Assembly: GCA_027475525.1 (NCBI GenBank)
Contig: JAMWFC010000058.1
Span: 705,270 to 769,269, forward strand
DNA: 64,000 nt
Direction of reading: 5' to 3'
Source of the DNA: Macrolepiota albuminosa
Lineage: Eukaryota > Basidiomycota > Agaricomycetes > Agaricales > Agaricaceae
Numbering within the stretch: the stretch's first letter is position 1; each line of letters starts with the position of its first letter. The translations under genes and the position numbers were made by a program. The notes beneath the pieces are model-generated. The model was not told where the DNA came from. It was given only the letters and a program-made list of their open reading frames with translations, and did not search any database. Shown here piece by piece: positions 46,650-58,215 of the stretch.

Positions 46650-48345
46650 CGACGACCAGAAATCCTGGTCTGCACACACTATGTTGTCTGTGTTAAAATA
46701 TGAGACTAAGCTGTCATTAAACAGAGATAGACGTACACTGTACAGACAGGTTACCAAACCACGTTATGCAGCCCACAAAAGATGAGGCAATTTTTCGTTC
46801 AGGATCACATGATTGTTTATTTCACCTTGGAGAAAAATATACAAGTACATCGGTAATTGTGGTCAACACTAACATGTCATTTCTAGTCCTTGTTACTGCT
46901 GTGTACGTCAAAATAATCGGCTGTTGCCACCAACAAACGCCCTTTGGAGCCAACAGACGCGGCGTTTATTTCTCAGTTATCTCTGATTTCAGGCACACAT
47001 ATGGCAGGGTCATTTTGTCAATTCTTTTAAGACACAGACTACCGCTCTCGATTGTACAATGATTGTCAGCTGGAAGCTAAGCGACACTAGAGGTATCAAT
47101 TCGTAACCGTCAGTGTCAAACACGAAGGAGTAACAACTGTATTATTGTACCTAGAGGTATCAATTCGTACTAGTAACAATAAGTGTAAGTAATGCAACGT
47201 CAAGACAACAATAATTGAAGACACTTACACCGTCAGTGTCAAACACGAAGGAGTCTATATATTATGGGACAACCCGTGTGAACTTCACCCTTTTTTGGCA
47301 CTGCTGACCTAAGATTTGTCAGAATATCAAAATCTTAGCTAATCTTTGTCAGCAGCTTATCAAATAAGCTGACTTTGAAATTGTGGCTGTGCACATCAGA
47401 TTTTCGGCTCTTTCCATTGTTTAGCATTAATTTGCATGATACACATGTTCTGCAATCATTTTTGTTTTTTTGTTGGTTCCTCTCTTTATCACTGGGTGCA
47501 GGAATGATATTTTTTGCCAAAACAATGTAAAAATACAGTGAAAATAATGCAATTAAGTTCAGATTTTTATTTAAATCTTTCTGTCAAAATTATTAAAAAA
47601 ATATTGTAATTAGATTTTGAATGACACTTGATCTAATGCTCTCAAAGGTATTGGAGGGACTATATTGGTCATTTTTAAGCCTAAGAACCAGAACTAGCTT
47701 CCTGTGGCAATTTTTCTTATTTTTCTAAGTTCAGTCAAAATGTTTTTTAACAAAACTATTCAAATCAAATTCTGAAATTAATTGGATTACAAAAGAATGT
47801 CATTCTCTGCACCCAATGTATGTATGTCCTGAGCATATTTTATTGAAGATTCATATAGTGCAAAGTTAATAAATTAATGTTTTATATATTAAACAATGTA
47901 ATGTTAATATTTGAATGAGTTGAAGTCAAATTTGAGCTCAATTTCTTGCACCGAAAAAAGTAAGGTTGAGATTGTATTTGAGCTTTTAACTACTCAGAAC
48001 ATAAAATATCAACAAATTAATAATAGTATTGAAGTTGAATTTAAGACTTGAGTTGAAAAACAAAAAGATTGAACAAAGAATTGTCTTTTTAGTATGTTTT
48101 CCAGTAGATCTTGGTAGAAAATACTCAAAAACTTCCAGAAAAATCAATGAAAAATCAGAAAAAACTTAAAGGCTACTGATACACTGATTTTTTTAAGAGT
48201 GATAAATGTTTAAAAAATCTGAAAAATTCAATTCAGCTTACAATAATACTTTGACAAGTTTGTACCGAGTTAAGAGTGATAAATGTTTAAAAAATCTGAA
48301 AAATTCAATTCAGCTTACAATAATACTTTGACAAGTTTGTACCGA
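46650..48345. other. Gene-free AT-rich stretch
   Basis: Holds two interspersed direct repeats, CTAGAGGTATCAATTCGTA (47,088 and 47,151) and CCGTCAGTGTCAAACACGAA (about 47,108 and 47,231), and a long AT-rich tract (47,280-48,340). No coding sequence recognised. Confidence 0.4.
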
Positions 48346-48347
48346 GT
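48193..48347 (+). repeat. 77-bp tandem direct duplication
   Basis: 48,193-48,270 repeats at 48,270-48,347 with period 77, in AT-rich sequence. Confidence 0.9.
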
Positions 48348-48690
48348 GTCTTAACCGAACGAAGTGAGGTTGAGGCCGGGATTGAGCACTGAGTTGGGAA
48401 ATATCGAGGCCTTAACCGAGCGAAGTGAGGTTGAGGCCGGGATTGAGCACTGAGTTGGGAAATACCGAGGCCTTAACCGAGCGAAGTGAGGTTGAGGCCA
48501 GGATTGAGCACTGAGTTGGGAAATACCGAGGCCTTAACCGAGCGAAGTGAGGTTGAGGCCGGAATTGAGCACTAAGTTGAGAAATACATACTTGGAGCCT
48601 TAACCGAACGAAGTGAGGTTAAGGTGGAGGCTGAATTACTTATACATACTTGGAGCCCTAACCGAACGAAGTGAGGTTAGGGTGGAGGCT
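48348..48690 (+). repeat. Tandem array of hairpin-forming units
   Basis: Six units, the first ones about 61 bp, each opening with a hairpin such as CCTTAACCGAGCGAAGTGAG plus GTTGAGG. Stem bases co-vary between units: CCTTAACC/GGTTAAGG in one and CCCTAACC/GGTTAGGG in the next, around a constant GCGAAGTG or ACGAAGTG loop. Spacers read GGGATTGAGCACTGAGTTGG. Confidence 0.75.
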
Positions 48691-48843
48691 TAGTTGGGGG
48701 GGGTTTGGGGGCGAAGCCCCCAACGAGATGCTAGCTGCGTGCCGAAGGCACGCGGCGCAGCTCGTATTAGTTGGGGGGGGTTTGGGGGCGAAGCCCCCAA
48801 CGAGATGCTAGCTGCGTGCCGAAGGCACGCGGCGCAGCTCGTA
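48690..48843 (+). repeat. GC-rich double hairpin inside a 77-bp tandem duplication
   Basis: Each 77-bp copy contains TTGGGGGCGAAGCCCCCAA (stem with GAA loop) and GCTGCGTGCCGAAGGCACGC followed by GGCGCAGC (nested stem with GAA loop). 48,690-48,766 equals 48,767-48,843 exactly, so probably only one true copy exists. It resembles mobile GC clusters of fungal mitochondrial DNA. Confidence 0.75.
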
Positions 48844-49737
48844 ACAACTGAAGGTGTAGAGTGGCGACAATTCAAATGTATGCTAGGAGCACGTGATATG
48901 GACGATACTGAGACAAATAACCCATTCGGGCAACAATGATTAATGACCGTGGAATATATCACAACTTTCCGGTCGCATGCGCTTCATTCTTACATTAGAT
49001 CAAAGATGAGTTTATAATGATTGTCGCTAGATCCTGTCTCGGTGTAATCGTTACTGTACCATTTCCAGTTATGTGCTGCTGTTTATATTTCCTTTTTTGG
49101 GTGCCTCATTTATACCCGCCACATCGTTTACATCTTATCATTGCTTTGCCTATCCATTACAGCAAGGTCTGTTCTGTCGGTCTATGTCCGTTAGCTATTT
49201 GCCTGACGTTGGCGGCTTCCACTTGAACACAATGCCATTTTAACCCTAGCAAAATAACTTAACTTTGACATCCATGTGCGATACAAGCTTTCAGCTCACT
49301 GATTTTTCATTGCTTTTTTGGCGATATCATATACTATAGATCACTGAGATAGCGGGCGAATTCGAGTGGTTCGAGCGACTGGTTTTAGGAGTCTGGAGCT
49401 GGTGGTGACCATATCACATCCGCCAACATGAGTATCATTGCAGCGCTACATTGTCCCTCATGACTAAAAGAAATATCTGACGCAGGCCGTAGAGGAAAGC
49501 GCTCAAAGACACTGGACTTGCGTCGGTATTCGGCATTGAATAAATAATGTCTGCAGCATTTGCATACCAATTTTACGTGCTTATACTACTAGGAGTTGAT
49601 TATTCTGTGACAGAAGTAATGCATCGTTCAAAAACCCGCTGAGTCACATATAGAACGTTCTATTGTATCTTCCGTTTTTGACATAAGTGACGATGGGCTC
49701 AAAAACTTTGGCCGTTGTTTTTTGTCAATCAATTAAA
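48844..49737. other. Intergenic, no recognised gene
   Basis: A 61-codon minus-strand frame (49,570-49,385) has no resemblance I can name; it could be 3' UTR sequence of the XRCC2-like gene. Confidence 0.35.
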
Positions 49738-50795
49738 TCATGTATTAACTCTCAATGATATATCCCTGTTGGTGATAGACAATATGAATTTGTCAACAAA
49801 GGAAGTATTTGGTTTTCGCAGTAACACGGAAAATTGCATCAGTCCGGTCTGTGTTTCAGAAGAGCTGGACTGTCTATCCGTATCAATATGGTGCAGAGTG
49901 ATATGCAAAGTCAGATTTGGCAAATTTTCAAAGTGTGTGTTTATTCCTACACTGTGCTCTGGGTGGACGAGGCGTGGGCTAGAAAGTGTTGGGAACGGTT
50001 GGAGATGCTGTCGATAAAGAGAAGGGACGCTGTTGTTGACGGAATATAAACCCCAATTTGTCATCACTACGAGCGGTCGGTGGGTGCGACTGAAGGACTC
50101 AAGAGCTTGGAGAACGTATGACAAAGCCGGTGCATGCTTTGATCCTGGTTCCATGTGGGATGTCGAGGAATTCATCTGTTCGGCAACGAAACGGTCAGGC
50201 CAGTACCGCGAACTGATTGAATCGATAGCGACGACACCAATCTTTTCTCTGGGAAAATGACTTGAATGGTACGTGGCAAGATGCGAGAGTGTTGCAGCGA
50301 GCTGCAGGGTAGAAGATGGTCGAAAGATGTGTAACCTTTTGAGAGATTGTTGAGCGATGGATTCAGCGGCTGACTGGTCGAGCCCGGCTGAGCGCGTTAG
50401 ACGACGGCGGAGGAGGTGGCTCAAACGGATGATATCAAAAGAATGATCCATGTCGAAGACAATTGCAACTTCAGACCATCCAGCATGTTGAGAGGGTATT
50501 ATGCAGTCAATAATCAAGTAAAAGAGCAGGTGTGTCTTCCCAGACGATGGGCCACCTTGTATTTCAATAAGATCTCCGTGACGGAGGGACGAGTTGAGCA
50601 TATGTAGGCCATCTGGGGCTGCTTGCTGATGTACCTGAGCCAAAAGCTGGAAAGACTATAGGAGGGAAGGGAGGGCGAATCGACAGGCCTTACCTCGGTA
50701 AGAGTTTCTGTGTGGATGTCGGCTAACATACAACATTTGAATGATCGGACACTTGTTTGATGGAGACAGTTTGAAAACACATCTCCTGCTAACAA
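49738..50795 (-). CDS. XRCC2-like RecA/Rad51-family recombination protein
   Basis: Rad51 paralogue of the ATPase fold acting in homologous-recombination repair. Start ATG 50795 (MLAGDVFSNCLHQTSVRSFK); an intron of about 47 nt (50,693-50,647) joins TETLTE to LLAQVHQQAAPDGLHMLNSS. Walker A is GPSSGKTH, near residue 66 of the spliced product, in the context GDLIEIQGGPSSGKTHLLFY. A conserved block IVFDMDHSFDIIRLSHLLRR follows. A Walker-B-like VVAIDSISSRYWPDR ends in the Y/FW-x-DR signature of XRCC2. The C-terminal half is variable. Stop 49738. The 5' flank contains a 77-bp duplication scar (50,799-50,952), so the true distance to the divergent coiled-coil gene is about 120 bp. Confidence 0.8.
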
Positions 50796-50798
50796 CCA

Positions 50799-50952
50799 CA
50801 GGTCTATCCTTTTCTAGATAAATGCTCTCTTTCCTTGCCAACCTCCAGTAGTTTTGGCAGACCCGACACGGTCCCCAGGTCTATCCTTTTCTAGATAAAT
50901 GCTCTCTTTCCTTGCCAACCTCCAGTAGTTTTGGCAGACCCGACACGGTCCC
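50799..50952 (+). repeat. 77-bp tandem direct duplication
   Basis: 50,799-50,875 repeats exactly at 50,876-50,952, in the divergent promoter region. Confidence 0.92.
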
Positions 50953-50991
50953 AATCTAGCACAACTTAGTCCAAAGCGCCTGTCTGCCTCC

Positions 50992-53405
50992 ATGGCCACA
51001 TCCACCGCCCGAGCACTTCCCCCCGCTCGTCGTCCCCTATCTACGTCGCCCACGCCTTCCGCCAGGCGCTCCTTGGCCCGATCAGCAGTCTCACTCCGTC
51101 AACCATCTTCCCTAAATTCCGCTTCGGGAAGCCGCCGTGTGTCACCAATAAAGACTGCATCAGCAGGTGAAACTGCCGAAAGCTTGTCCGTTTCTCTCAA
51201 GCAGGAGACAGACCAGAAGGAGCAGGTATGCCTTCAATTTATCGCTGTTATTATTGCTAACGACATCTTGTTGCTAGCTTCTTGTCCAGGTCCAGAACAA
51301 AGACCAAATAATTGCAAGCCTCACGGCCGAGAACAATGAGCTAGCATCCGCGCTCAGTACTGCAGAAATTCGGTTTAATGAGCTTTATGCAGAACAATCT
51401 CGATCTGAGCTTGAATTGGCTCAGCGAATAGATGTAGCTGAAAAACTTAGATCCCAAGTGCGCGACTTAGAAAAAGAGAAAAGGGATATTCAGCGCCGGT
51501 ACAACGAACAGGTATGCTAAACCATCTTTGTCAGACTATATCATATGGTGACCTCTTCAGACAACAACTTTTGAAGCAGAGCGGCAAGCCTTTTACGACA
51601 ATGAGCAGCATCTGAAGTCACGCATCCAATCTCTTGCCCAGGCTCGTAAACAAGCTGAGCCAATTCCCGTTTTCCCAGAACCCGACGTTGAACTTGAGAA
51701 CGAAGAAGATAAGGTAGATGATCGCAAACTTGAACCCAGCCCTCAAACCCAACACAACCTTGGTGACCCTGGTGACCTATACACCGAGCCAGCAGAGATG
51801 ACCTCACTCAGGCTGGAGCTTTCTACGCTCTCCACCTCTTATTCATCGCTGCAAAGCACGCTGATTCTTTTGCAAAGCCAACTTGTCGACTTGAAGCGGG
51901 TGAATAACGAACTTCAGGAGGAGAATGAGAGCTATATGATACTCCTGAGGGAAAAAACGCTGAGCGGTCAATTCGACCTCCTACGGCAAGTTGGTGGTGG
52001 ACATAATAGCGGTGGAGACGACGACGACGACGATGACGACGACCACACGGGTGGCACGGACGTTGGAAGTCTTCGTAGCACTGCCAGGAGTATCCTGGAT
52101 AGAGTCGAGGAAGAGGCCTCAGAAGACAATCTAGAACATGAACTTGAGCATAATCTCGACTTTGACACAAGTACAGATTTGGCATCCCGCCAAAGTAGCA
52201 GGCATGGCCGCAGGCGAAATACTTCTCTGGAACCGACACGCGGCGAATCTTTGGCTGATCTTCCTATTACTGGTCCTGGTCTCGATCTGGCTGCAGAACT
52301 TGGCCGCGCCGAGAATAAGGATATTCTTGGGAGAAATGCTTTTGAGGAGCGTTCCATTCATAGTGGCAAAGGCAAACGCGGCAAGAGAAATCTCGATGGG
52401 CGCAAGGTGTCATCAAATTCTACTAGTGGTATCGAATCCAGCGGTTCTTTGAACGACATAGATGCGCTTCGTACTGAGGTTAAATCCCTCAGAGATGCTA
52501 ATAAGGCGCTTTCCCTGTATGCGTCAAAAATCATCGATCGCATTATCTCGCAAGAAGGTTTCGAACACGTGCTTGCAGTTGATTATGAGAAACAGCTTTC
52601 AACGACAGGGTCAGATTCACCTTCTGAACTTTTGAAGGCGCCTCCACAATCTGTCGTACTCGACCGTTCGGCATCCAACCCATTGCCCGAGAAGCGCGTT
52701 CACTCACCACTCCTTACCGTACCAAATCCCAAGAAGATTCAGCGTCGTTCTCTTTCTTTCGATTGGAAAAATTTCTCTCTCTTCGGTGGTCAGGCTGACA
52801 AGAAACCTGATGCTAATCTGCGTCCGCTCACACTTAAGCCTGGTTCTACTCCCGTGACTGGCGCACGTAAACTGGATAACCAAGAAGATGATGAAGATCG
52901 TAAGGAGAGAGAGCGGATGAATGCCACGATGAAGTTGATGGGCATACAGCCGCGAACGCCTACCCAAATTACTCCATCCTTCTCATTCCCAGTATCTCCT
53001 GCCATGCAACGTGCTGATTCCGCAGCGTCTCCTATCTCGACTTCGCCACCTTCTGCAAACAACCGACGGTTTTCGTGGTTTGGTTCAAAGTCAGCAGGGA
53101 ATTCAGACGTCTCATCTGTTGAATCAGCAAGTCCTTCCATGGACAGATCGACTCAATCCGCAATTGGATTAGGTATTCCCAGTCTTACTCGGGGAGCACT
53201 GGAACAAGCAGATGCCGAAAGTTCTTTGGCGGCTTTGGACGCACATGAACGGAACTTGAGCGCTGAGATCGCGCGCGGAGCTGGCAGTGGATTTACAGAA
53301 ATAGTTCCCAGAGTTGGAGGCCGACGCAGCCGGAAAAGTGCTGGCGGTAGCAGTGGCAGCACAGTATGGAGTGCCGGAATGAGCGGGACTGGTGAAGATG
53401 ATTGA
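50992..53405 (+). CDS. Coiled-coil protein with conserved ENESYMILLREKTL motif
   Basis: ATG 50992 (MATSTARALPPARRPLSTSP). Basic Ser/Arg/Pro-rich N terminus, then coiled coil over two introns (about 51,227-51,276 and 51,511-51,560): KDQIIASLTAENNELASALS, RSQVRDLEKEKRDIQRRYNE, LKSRIQSLAQARKQAE. The long last exon has a second coil and the motif NNELQEENESYMILLREKTL, which I associate with an uncharacterised fungal family annotated as 'M protein repeat'. An Asp run (about 52,018-52,045), a third short coil (LRTEVKSLRDANKALSLYAS) and a disordered Ser-rich tail with RRSLSFDWKNFSLFG and NNRRFSWFGSK follow. Probably cytoskeletal or cortical scaffold, by inference only. Stop at 53,403-53,405. Confidence 0.78.
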
Positions 53406-53940
53406 AGAATGTATATATCTAGTGGGTTCCCATGGTTTGCAATTGCATTCCTCTGTTCTATACCCATGTCATAATACTTTGGAATAATCTCAATTATGTA
53501 TTTCATGCCTTTTCTTCCAGAATACTTAGGTAGACAGACCGTCAAAGGTCGAGATATGAAACATACCCTAGATATAAAATGGCAGAGATGAACGGCTTCT
53601 ACTTGTTGGATTCCTGCTCCAGTTCCTCTGGCAAACATTCTCAGCAATATTGTTAATGCTTATTGACCTTTCATCGGCCAAAAAAAAAAATATAATGAAA
53701 ACTCAAAGTCGCGAGGATGATTGAAATTTTTCGTTCCATTTGTCAGATAAAAATAAGATATTCCTCTGCGCAGAAGGGCCGTACAAGTACAAGGTCATGA
53801 GAAACATCAATGAATTCAGGATAAAATGCGACTGGAGAGATGAGTTTAATAAATTTCCAACCCAACGCTTAGCATAGAATGGACAGTCACCATGCATCAG
53901 TACACTAGGGGGGTTCAAGTTGGCGCGTAAGAATGGCTGC

Positions 53941-54095
53941 TGCTGAAGGGTAGCCACATCAAGTAACTACATAACTCCCTTCTCGAGACACCATCTTCAA
54001 TAATGCACTACGTACATTGCTGAAGGGTAGCCACATCAAGTAACTACATAACTCCCTTCTCGAGACACCATCTTCAATAATGCACTACGTACATT
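53941..54095 (+). repeat. 77-bp tandem direct duplication
   Basis: 53,941-54,018 repeats at 54,018-54,095, period 77, intergenic. Confidence 0.92.
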
Positions 54096-54305
54096 CCCAA
54101 GAAAATAAATGCTGCAAGATTCAGGATGAAGGTGCGGGGACGCAGGCATAGTGTCCCCAATCTTCCAAAATATGTCAAGATAAGCCTGGAGTCAGAACAA
54201 AAGCTCTTCATTAGGCAGCTCATATGGTGGGCCGATGTTGTCCTACAAGGGAAAATGGAGTAGATAAGTCCGCAGAACTCTATCGTGGACATTTTCTTCA
54301 GGCAT
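54036..54305 (-). pseudogene. Possible remnant of a protein-coding gene with in-frame stops
   Basis: One frame from ATG 54305 reads MPEENVHDRVLRTYLLHFPL, stop, DNIGPPYELPNEELLF, stop, LQAYLDIFWKIGDTMPASPH and on to KMVSREGSYVVT before a third stop at 54,036. Composition is protein-like across two stops (TAG and TGA), so either a pseudogene or an unresolved spliced gene. Family not recognised. Confidence 0.3.
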
Positions 54306-54637
54306 GTCATAAGAAATGAGAGTTGACAATGATTGATTTTGACTGATTAGATTCAGCGTGTCTTATATGTATATAATGTCACATTGGCCCAAATCCGGAT
54401 ACTCTCTTGATAGCCGTGCTTTATCAGTCGCTCGGCATATTCCGAACATGACGCGGATGCTGATATACCTGTAAAATTGTCAGTTACTTACGCAGGACCT
54501 GATATCTTTGCCTAGATCTACGTTCTCGCATGGTCTGTTTGCTAATATAACTTTCACTGCTGTCATTCATACACCGATTGTAGGCATCTACTGGGGTGGC
54601 TGAATTACCACCCGACACGATCGAGTTTGCTCATAGA

Positions 54638-55092
54638 ATGTTCGAAGCAGCGCGGCATGGAAATACAGAGCTTCTTGTGGCCGCTATCGATGCTGGATTG
54701 CCAGTGAATCTTACCAATGATAAAGGTTCTTCTATTTCTAAATTCCTCGTATGGTAATTGAGACACATGCGATCCTGCTACGACCAGGAAACACTTTATT
54801 AATGCTGGCAGCCTATGCAGGCCACATTGAACTTACGAAGGAACTGCTCAAGCGAGGCGCAGATCCCAATCGAGAGAATGATCTTGGCCAATCAATTGTT
54901 GCGGGTGCAGTCTTTAAGGCGCACGACGATATAGTACGAGCATTGCTTGAGAAAGGTGCTGATCCACGCGCTGGAACTCCAAATGCTATTCAAGCTGCAC
55001 ATATGTTCGGGAGGAAAGAATTGATGGAAGCGTTAGGTACAAAAGAGGGCGACATAGGCTCCGAAGTACCAACTCCTCCAAGTGCTCATTGA
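54638..55092 (+). CDS. Small ankyrin-repeat protein
   Basis: Start set at ATG 54638 (MFEAARHGNTELLVAAIDAG); coding frame continues upstream to an acceptor near 54,583 (ASTGVAELPPDTIEFAHR), so a further 5' exon is possible. An intron at about 54,726-54,788 joins LPVNLTNDKG to NTLLMLAAYAGHIELTKELL. Three ankyrin units are visible, including KRGADPNRENDLGQSIVAGA and KAHDDIVRALLEKGADPRAG, with the usual G-x-TLLMLAA and GADPN signatures. About 120-140 residues, similar to stand-alone ankyrin proteins of ascomycetes and basidiomycetes. Acts by protein binding; partner unknown. Convergent with SLX9. Confidence 0.82.
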
Positions 55093-55231
55093 AAGCAACG
55101 AATCTTGTTAATCAAACGCTGCAAAGCACCTCGAGTACATCAGGAATCTGTTGGATGTGGCATGGGTGAACGACAAGGATAAGAGTAATCCTTCAAATAT
55201 CTTCTTTGTAGGTCCACAAATATCTAAGTCA

Positions 55232-56029
55232 TTATGACAGCTCTCGCTTGATGAGCGTGTTTTGTGCATGGGTACGTATCGTCTGAAACGGACTGCTAGC
55301 AAAATCTGGATTGGCAAGAATCAACGGATGCCTGATTCGTTCCATTTGTCTAACAATTAACATTGAGGGAATACTTTTGACCAATAAACTACGTTGGACA
55401 TACAAAGCGCGCTTCCGCTGTGAGTTTGAAAGCGTGGCTTTCTTTCCTTCCCCGATTAATCCGGATTTTAAGGGTTTCTTGCGTGGAGATTCTGCGTGCA
55501 ATGTTTTCATTCCGGGTTGCTCAATAAGTGTCGGTATGTCTTCATCCAGGGCCGCAATGGCTGTCCGCATATCGTCTAACCCATTCGCGATCTGTTCTTT
55601 CGCTTTGCGTTTCAACCGACGAGCGTGCGAGTTGGAGTATGGCGAGCTGGATTTCTCCATTCCTTTGAGAAATTGTTGTAGTGAGTTCTTTCAGTGCGGA
55701 AGGTACTATACCTTGCACAAATGCATCATGCTTTGCCTGCATCTTCTCTTTCTTCTTGAGTACTGGGTGGACTTCAGGGAAAGACAGACTCTGCACTATC
55801 TCACAGTCCTGCATTGGAATCAGTATAGCGACAAACATCAGCATTGACAACCTCACAGAAGCCTTTGTCAAAGCCTCGTCATCTACATGTTCAACAGAAC
55901 TATCCTTGACTGTGATATTGCGCTTTCCTATCTTGACTGAGGGTTCATGACCTCCAGTACGTCTGCGGCGTTCCTTTGGCTAAACCCTTCCTTAGTACAT
56001 TCTTTACAGGGACAACGTTTGCTTACCAT
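55232..56029 (-). CDS. SLX9: SLX9-type ribosome biogenesis protein
   Basis: Nucleolar protein of pre-40S maturation and export. A 3-nt coding first exon (ATG 56029-56027, donor GTAAGC) is spliced to PKERRRRTGGHEPSVKIGKR (about 55,977 downwards). The middle includes VHPVLKKKEKMQAKHDAFVQ. The C-terminal signature is intact: LSNSQRKRALYVQ, and MERIRHPLILANPDFASSPF directly followed by QTIRTHAQNTLIKRELS, stop 55232. A candidate 43-nt intron-like stretch between YVQ and MERIR would change frame, whereas reading through keeps the frame open, so I leave it unspliced. It could add about 14 extra residues to the conserved helix. Convergent with the ankyrin gene. Confidence 0.82.
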
Positions 56030-56417
56030 TATCCGTTGATTGGTTGGTATGCGATTGAGAGTGAATTATTCACAACTATCTTTTGGTGAAATTGATATAT
56101 TCCAAGCTACATTACGTTGTGTGCAATTATTTACGGCAATTGATTACGTTATAAATAGTCTCCTCTCTTTCAGATACCACCTATGATTTCTCTCCTTCAC
56201 AGCTGTTGACCGTGGTACCTGCCTACATGCTACGAATTTTCTTTCCATCTGGTATCACAAGAGCCATGTCCTACCTGGAGAAACTTTTCCTTTTGAGACC
56301 TTGTACATTCATCAATCATGACTCTTTGCCCATGTCTGTACCTGTGAGTCCATTCCAAGGTACCCTTTACAAAGGTCTTCCAGCTATCAAGCTGCGGGGT
56401 CTACGTACTACATTTGA
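56030..56417. other. Intergenic, upstream of SLX9 and downstream of the transporter
   Basis: A 71-codon plus-strand frame at 56,206-56,421 shows no family resemblance. Otherwise nothing seen. Confidence 0.4.
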
Positions 56418-57933
56418 CTAATCCGTTTGATCTATTAACGAGTCATCTGCCACCGGACATCTCTTCATCCTCATTGAACGAATTCTGGCATCATCAAGTC
56501 CAACCATGACGAAACTGAGAACAACGATCGAGGCACCAACAATAACCGGAAAATGGACAGTCTTGCCAAGTAATAGGTCACCGATGACGGCAAGAGGTAT
56601 CGTCAGGCTGAGACCTATAGTTACTACCAGAGGAGTAGTCTTCAACATGGCAACAACATAGAGGTAATCGCTGGAGAGGGTGAAAAACATCTGGACGAAT
56701 GTATGAGTTGTTCGGCGTTCATTCGGGATTGATAATCACGAACGTTGAGGATAATCGCCTTAATTGCTGCATTTGAAGTTGGTAGTTCAAATGGTTCAAT
56801 TTTTAGTAGATGAAGAAGCGCTCCGACGACCCAACATGTTAGGACATTGAAAAGACCGACGAAGCCGAAAAATAGTTGCATGTCAATTCTGGACTCGAAA
56901 TGTATGCGGACTTTGAGCAGGGTGACATAAAGACCATATACAATAGCAGATACAAGCGCCAAAAAATCGCCCACAAGTAAGTTCGATGGTTCAAAAAAAG
57001 ACGATGAAGAATCAGAGAGGGAGACTACGACCACTCCAGTAAAGCTTTGAAGTAGACACAAATCAGCGATAATCCATGACAACGAACAATTCATGGACAA
57101 AACCTTAGAAAAACAGCGAGTAATTTGGCCAATGTCAGAGTTTCAACGTGGAACATTCGACCGACTACCAGGGTGAACACTCCTGTCATTTTGATGAAGC
57201 ATTAAGTGCAAGTAGTCTTTCATGCACTATATGCAACGCACCGCTCATACTGGACAAAATTGTTGCGCTAGCCACGCTGGTATAGTCGAGTGCGGCATTC
57301 AGACTCCAATTAGCGAGAAACCACAAGAAACAGAACACCAAGGCCAGTTCTCTCGTTTCTCTGACAGTCAGCGGGGGTAAAACCTGAGAAACGTAGGCAA
57401 ATAAATCATCGTTGGGAGTCAAGAACATGCCTCATCAACAGACGGATTGCGTGCGAGTCCCGGCTCTATCGCTACTGGCTCATACCCATTTCCTGTTTTT
57501 AGTGAGCGAAAGGAGCGTGCAAATAATGTAGAGACAAACTCACGTCCTGCTATCTGCCGTTTCAAAGCATAAGGAACAAGATATAAAATGAAAGAGCTGG
57601 TGTTCAAGTATGTCACTCTAAATCCATCAATTAAAAGCAGTATTGAGACAAGAGAGCATACTACTCACAGGAAAGGTTTGTGGAAACCATCTTCAAATAT
57701 ATCCTGCATTCCAAATGAATGTTAGCTCATATACCTGAGCGTTGAATCGTCCCTACCTGGGTCACAAAATTGGAGGCAGTCCATAGGAACACGACCGCCA
57801 AGAGAAGCAGAATGCCTAGAACGTAATCACGCTGTTCAAGGAACATCTGAACGAAGGTATGTGACTTGACTCGCAGTCTGAAGATTGACTTGTGTACAGA
57901 GGGCCATGAATGCCTGCCCGGTAGGGAATCCAT
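56418..57933 (-). CDS. SLC35F5/THI74-type drug/metabolite transporter, likely vacuolar
   Basis: Ten-helix EamA-like membrane carrier. Start set at ATG 57933 (MDSLPGRHSWPSVHKSIFRL); an upstream in-frame ATG at 58005 is possible. Helices visible in order: YVLGILLLLAVVFLWTASNF (about 57,830), LVTYLNTSSFILYLVPYAL (57,610), LALVFCFLWFLANWSLNAAL, DYTSVASATILSSMSGALHI (57,290), SFTGVVVVSL, LVGDFLALVSAIVYGLYVTL (56,960), LFFGFVGLFNVLTCWVVGAL, DYLYVVAMLKTTPLVVTIGL (56,660), and VIVGASIVVLSFVMVGLDDA. The pattern and the cytosolic loop after helix 2 fit the SLC35F5 branch, whose substrate is not settled. Several short introns (about 57,760, 57,420, 57,190, 57,100, 56,720). Confidence 0.8.
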
Positions 57934-58215
57934 ATTGAAGAAGACAGCCAACCTTAAAAGGGTTGTTCTCGCTGAGATCCCTAAATCAATTTTCACGCGA
58001 CGCACGTTGAATGTCCTATCTAAGGTATTTATATAACTTACTCTAACATACTATCCTATGTATACTATTGCTCGTCATCACTCATGCTCCCAGTTTACGC
58101 AACTCTAATGGACGAACCATCGACGACACTACAGACCAGGTGAATAAAGAAACAAACACTTTTGTACTCCAAATGACTACAAGATGCGAATTAAAATAAA
58201 GAAATCCCAAGGCTC

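Larger units (their letters stand above)
53409..54637. other. Intergenic between coiled-coil and ankyrin genes
   Basis: Contains the 77-bp scar and the possible pseudogene listed separately. A minus-strand frame at 53,957-53,703 is not convincing. Confidence 0.4.

Noticed and set aside
46766..47062. 98-codon plus-strand frame upstream of the PPR gene
   Set aside because: No recognisable domain and it sits in AT-rich non-coding sequence; length is compatible with chance.
48348..48690. CRISPR-like array
   Set aside because: Repeats vary in length and sequence, spacers are also repeated, there are no cas genes and the host is a eukaryote. It is a tandem hairpin minisatellite.
48690..48843. Genuine two-copy tandem of the GC double hairpin
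   Set aside because: Period is exactly 77 bp as at the other scars, so one copy is probably an assembly duplicate.
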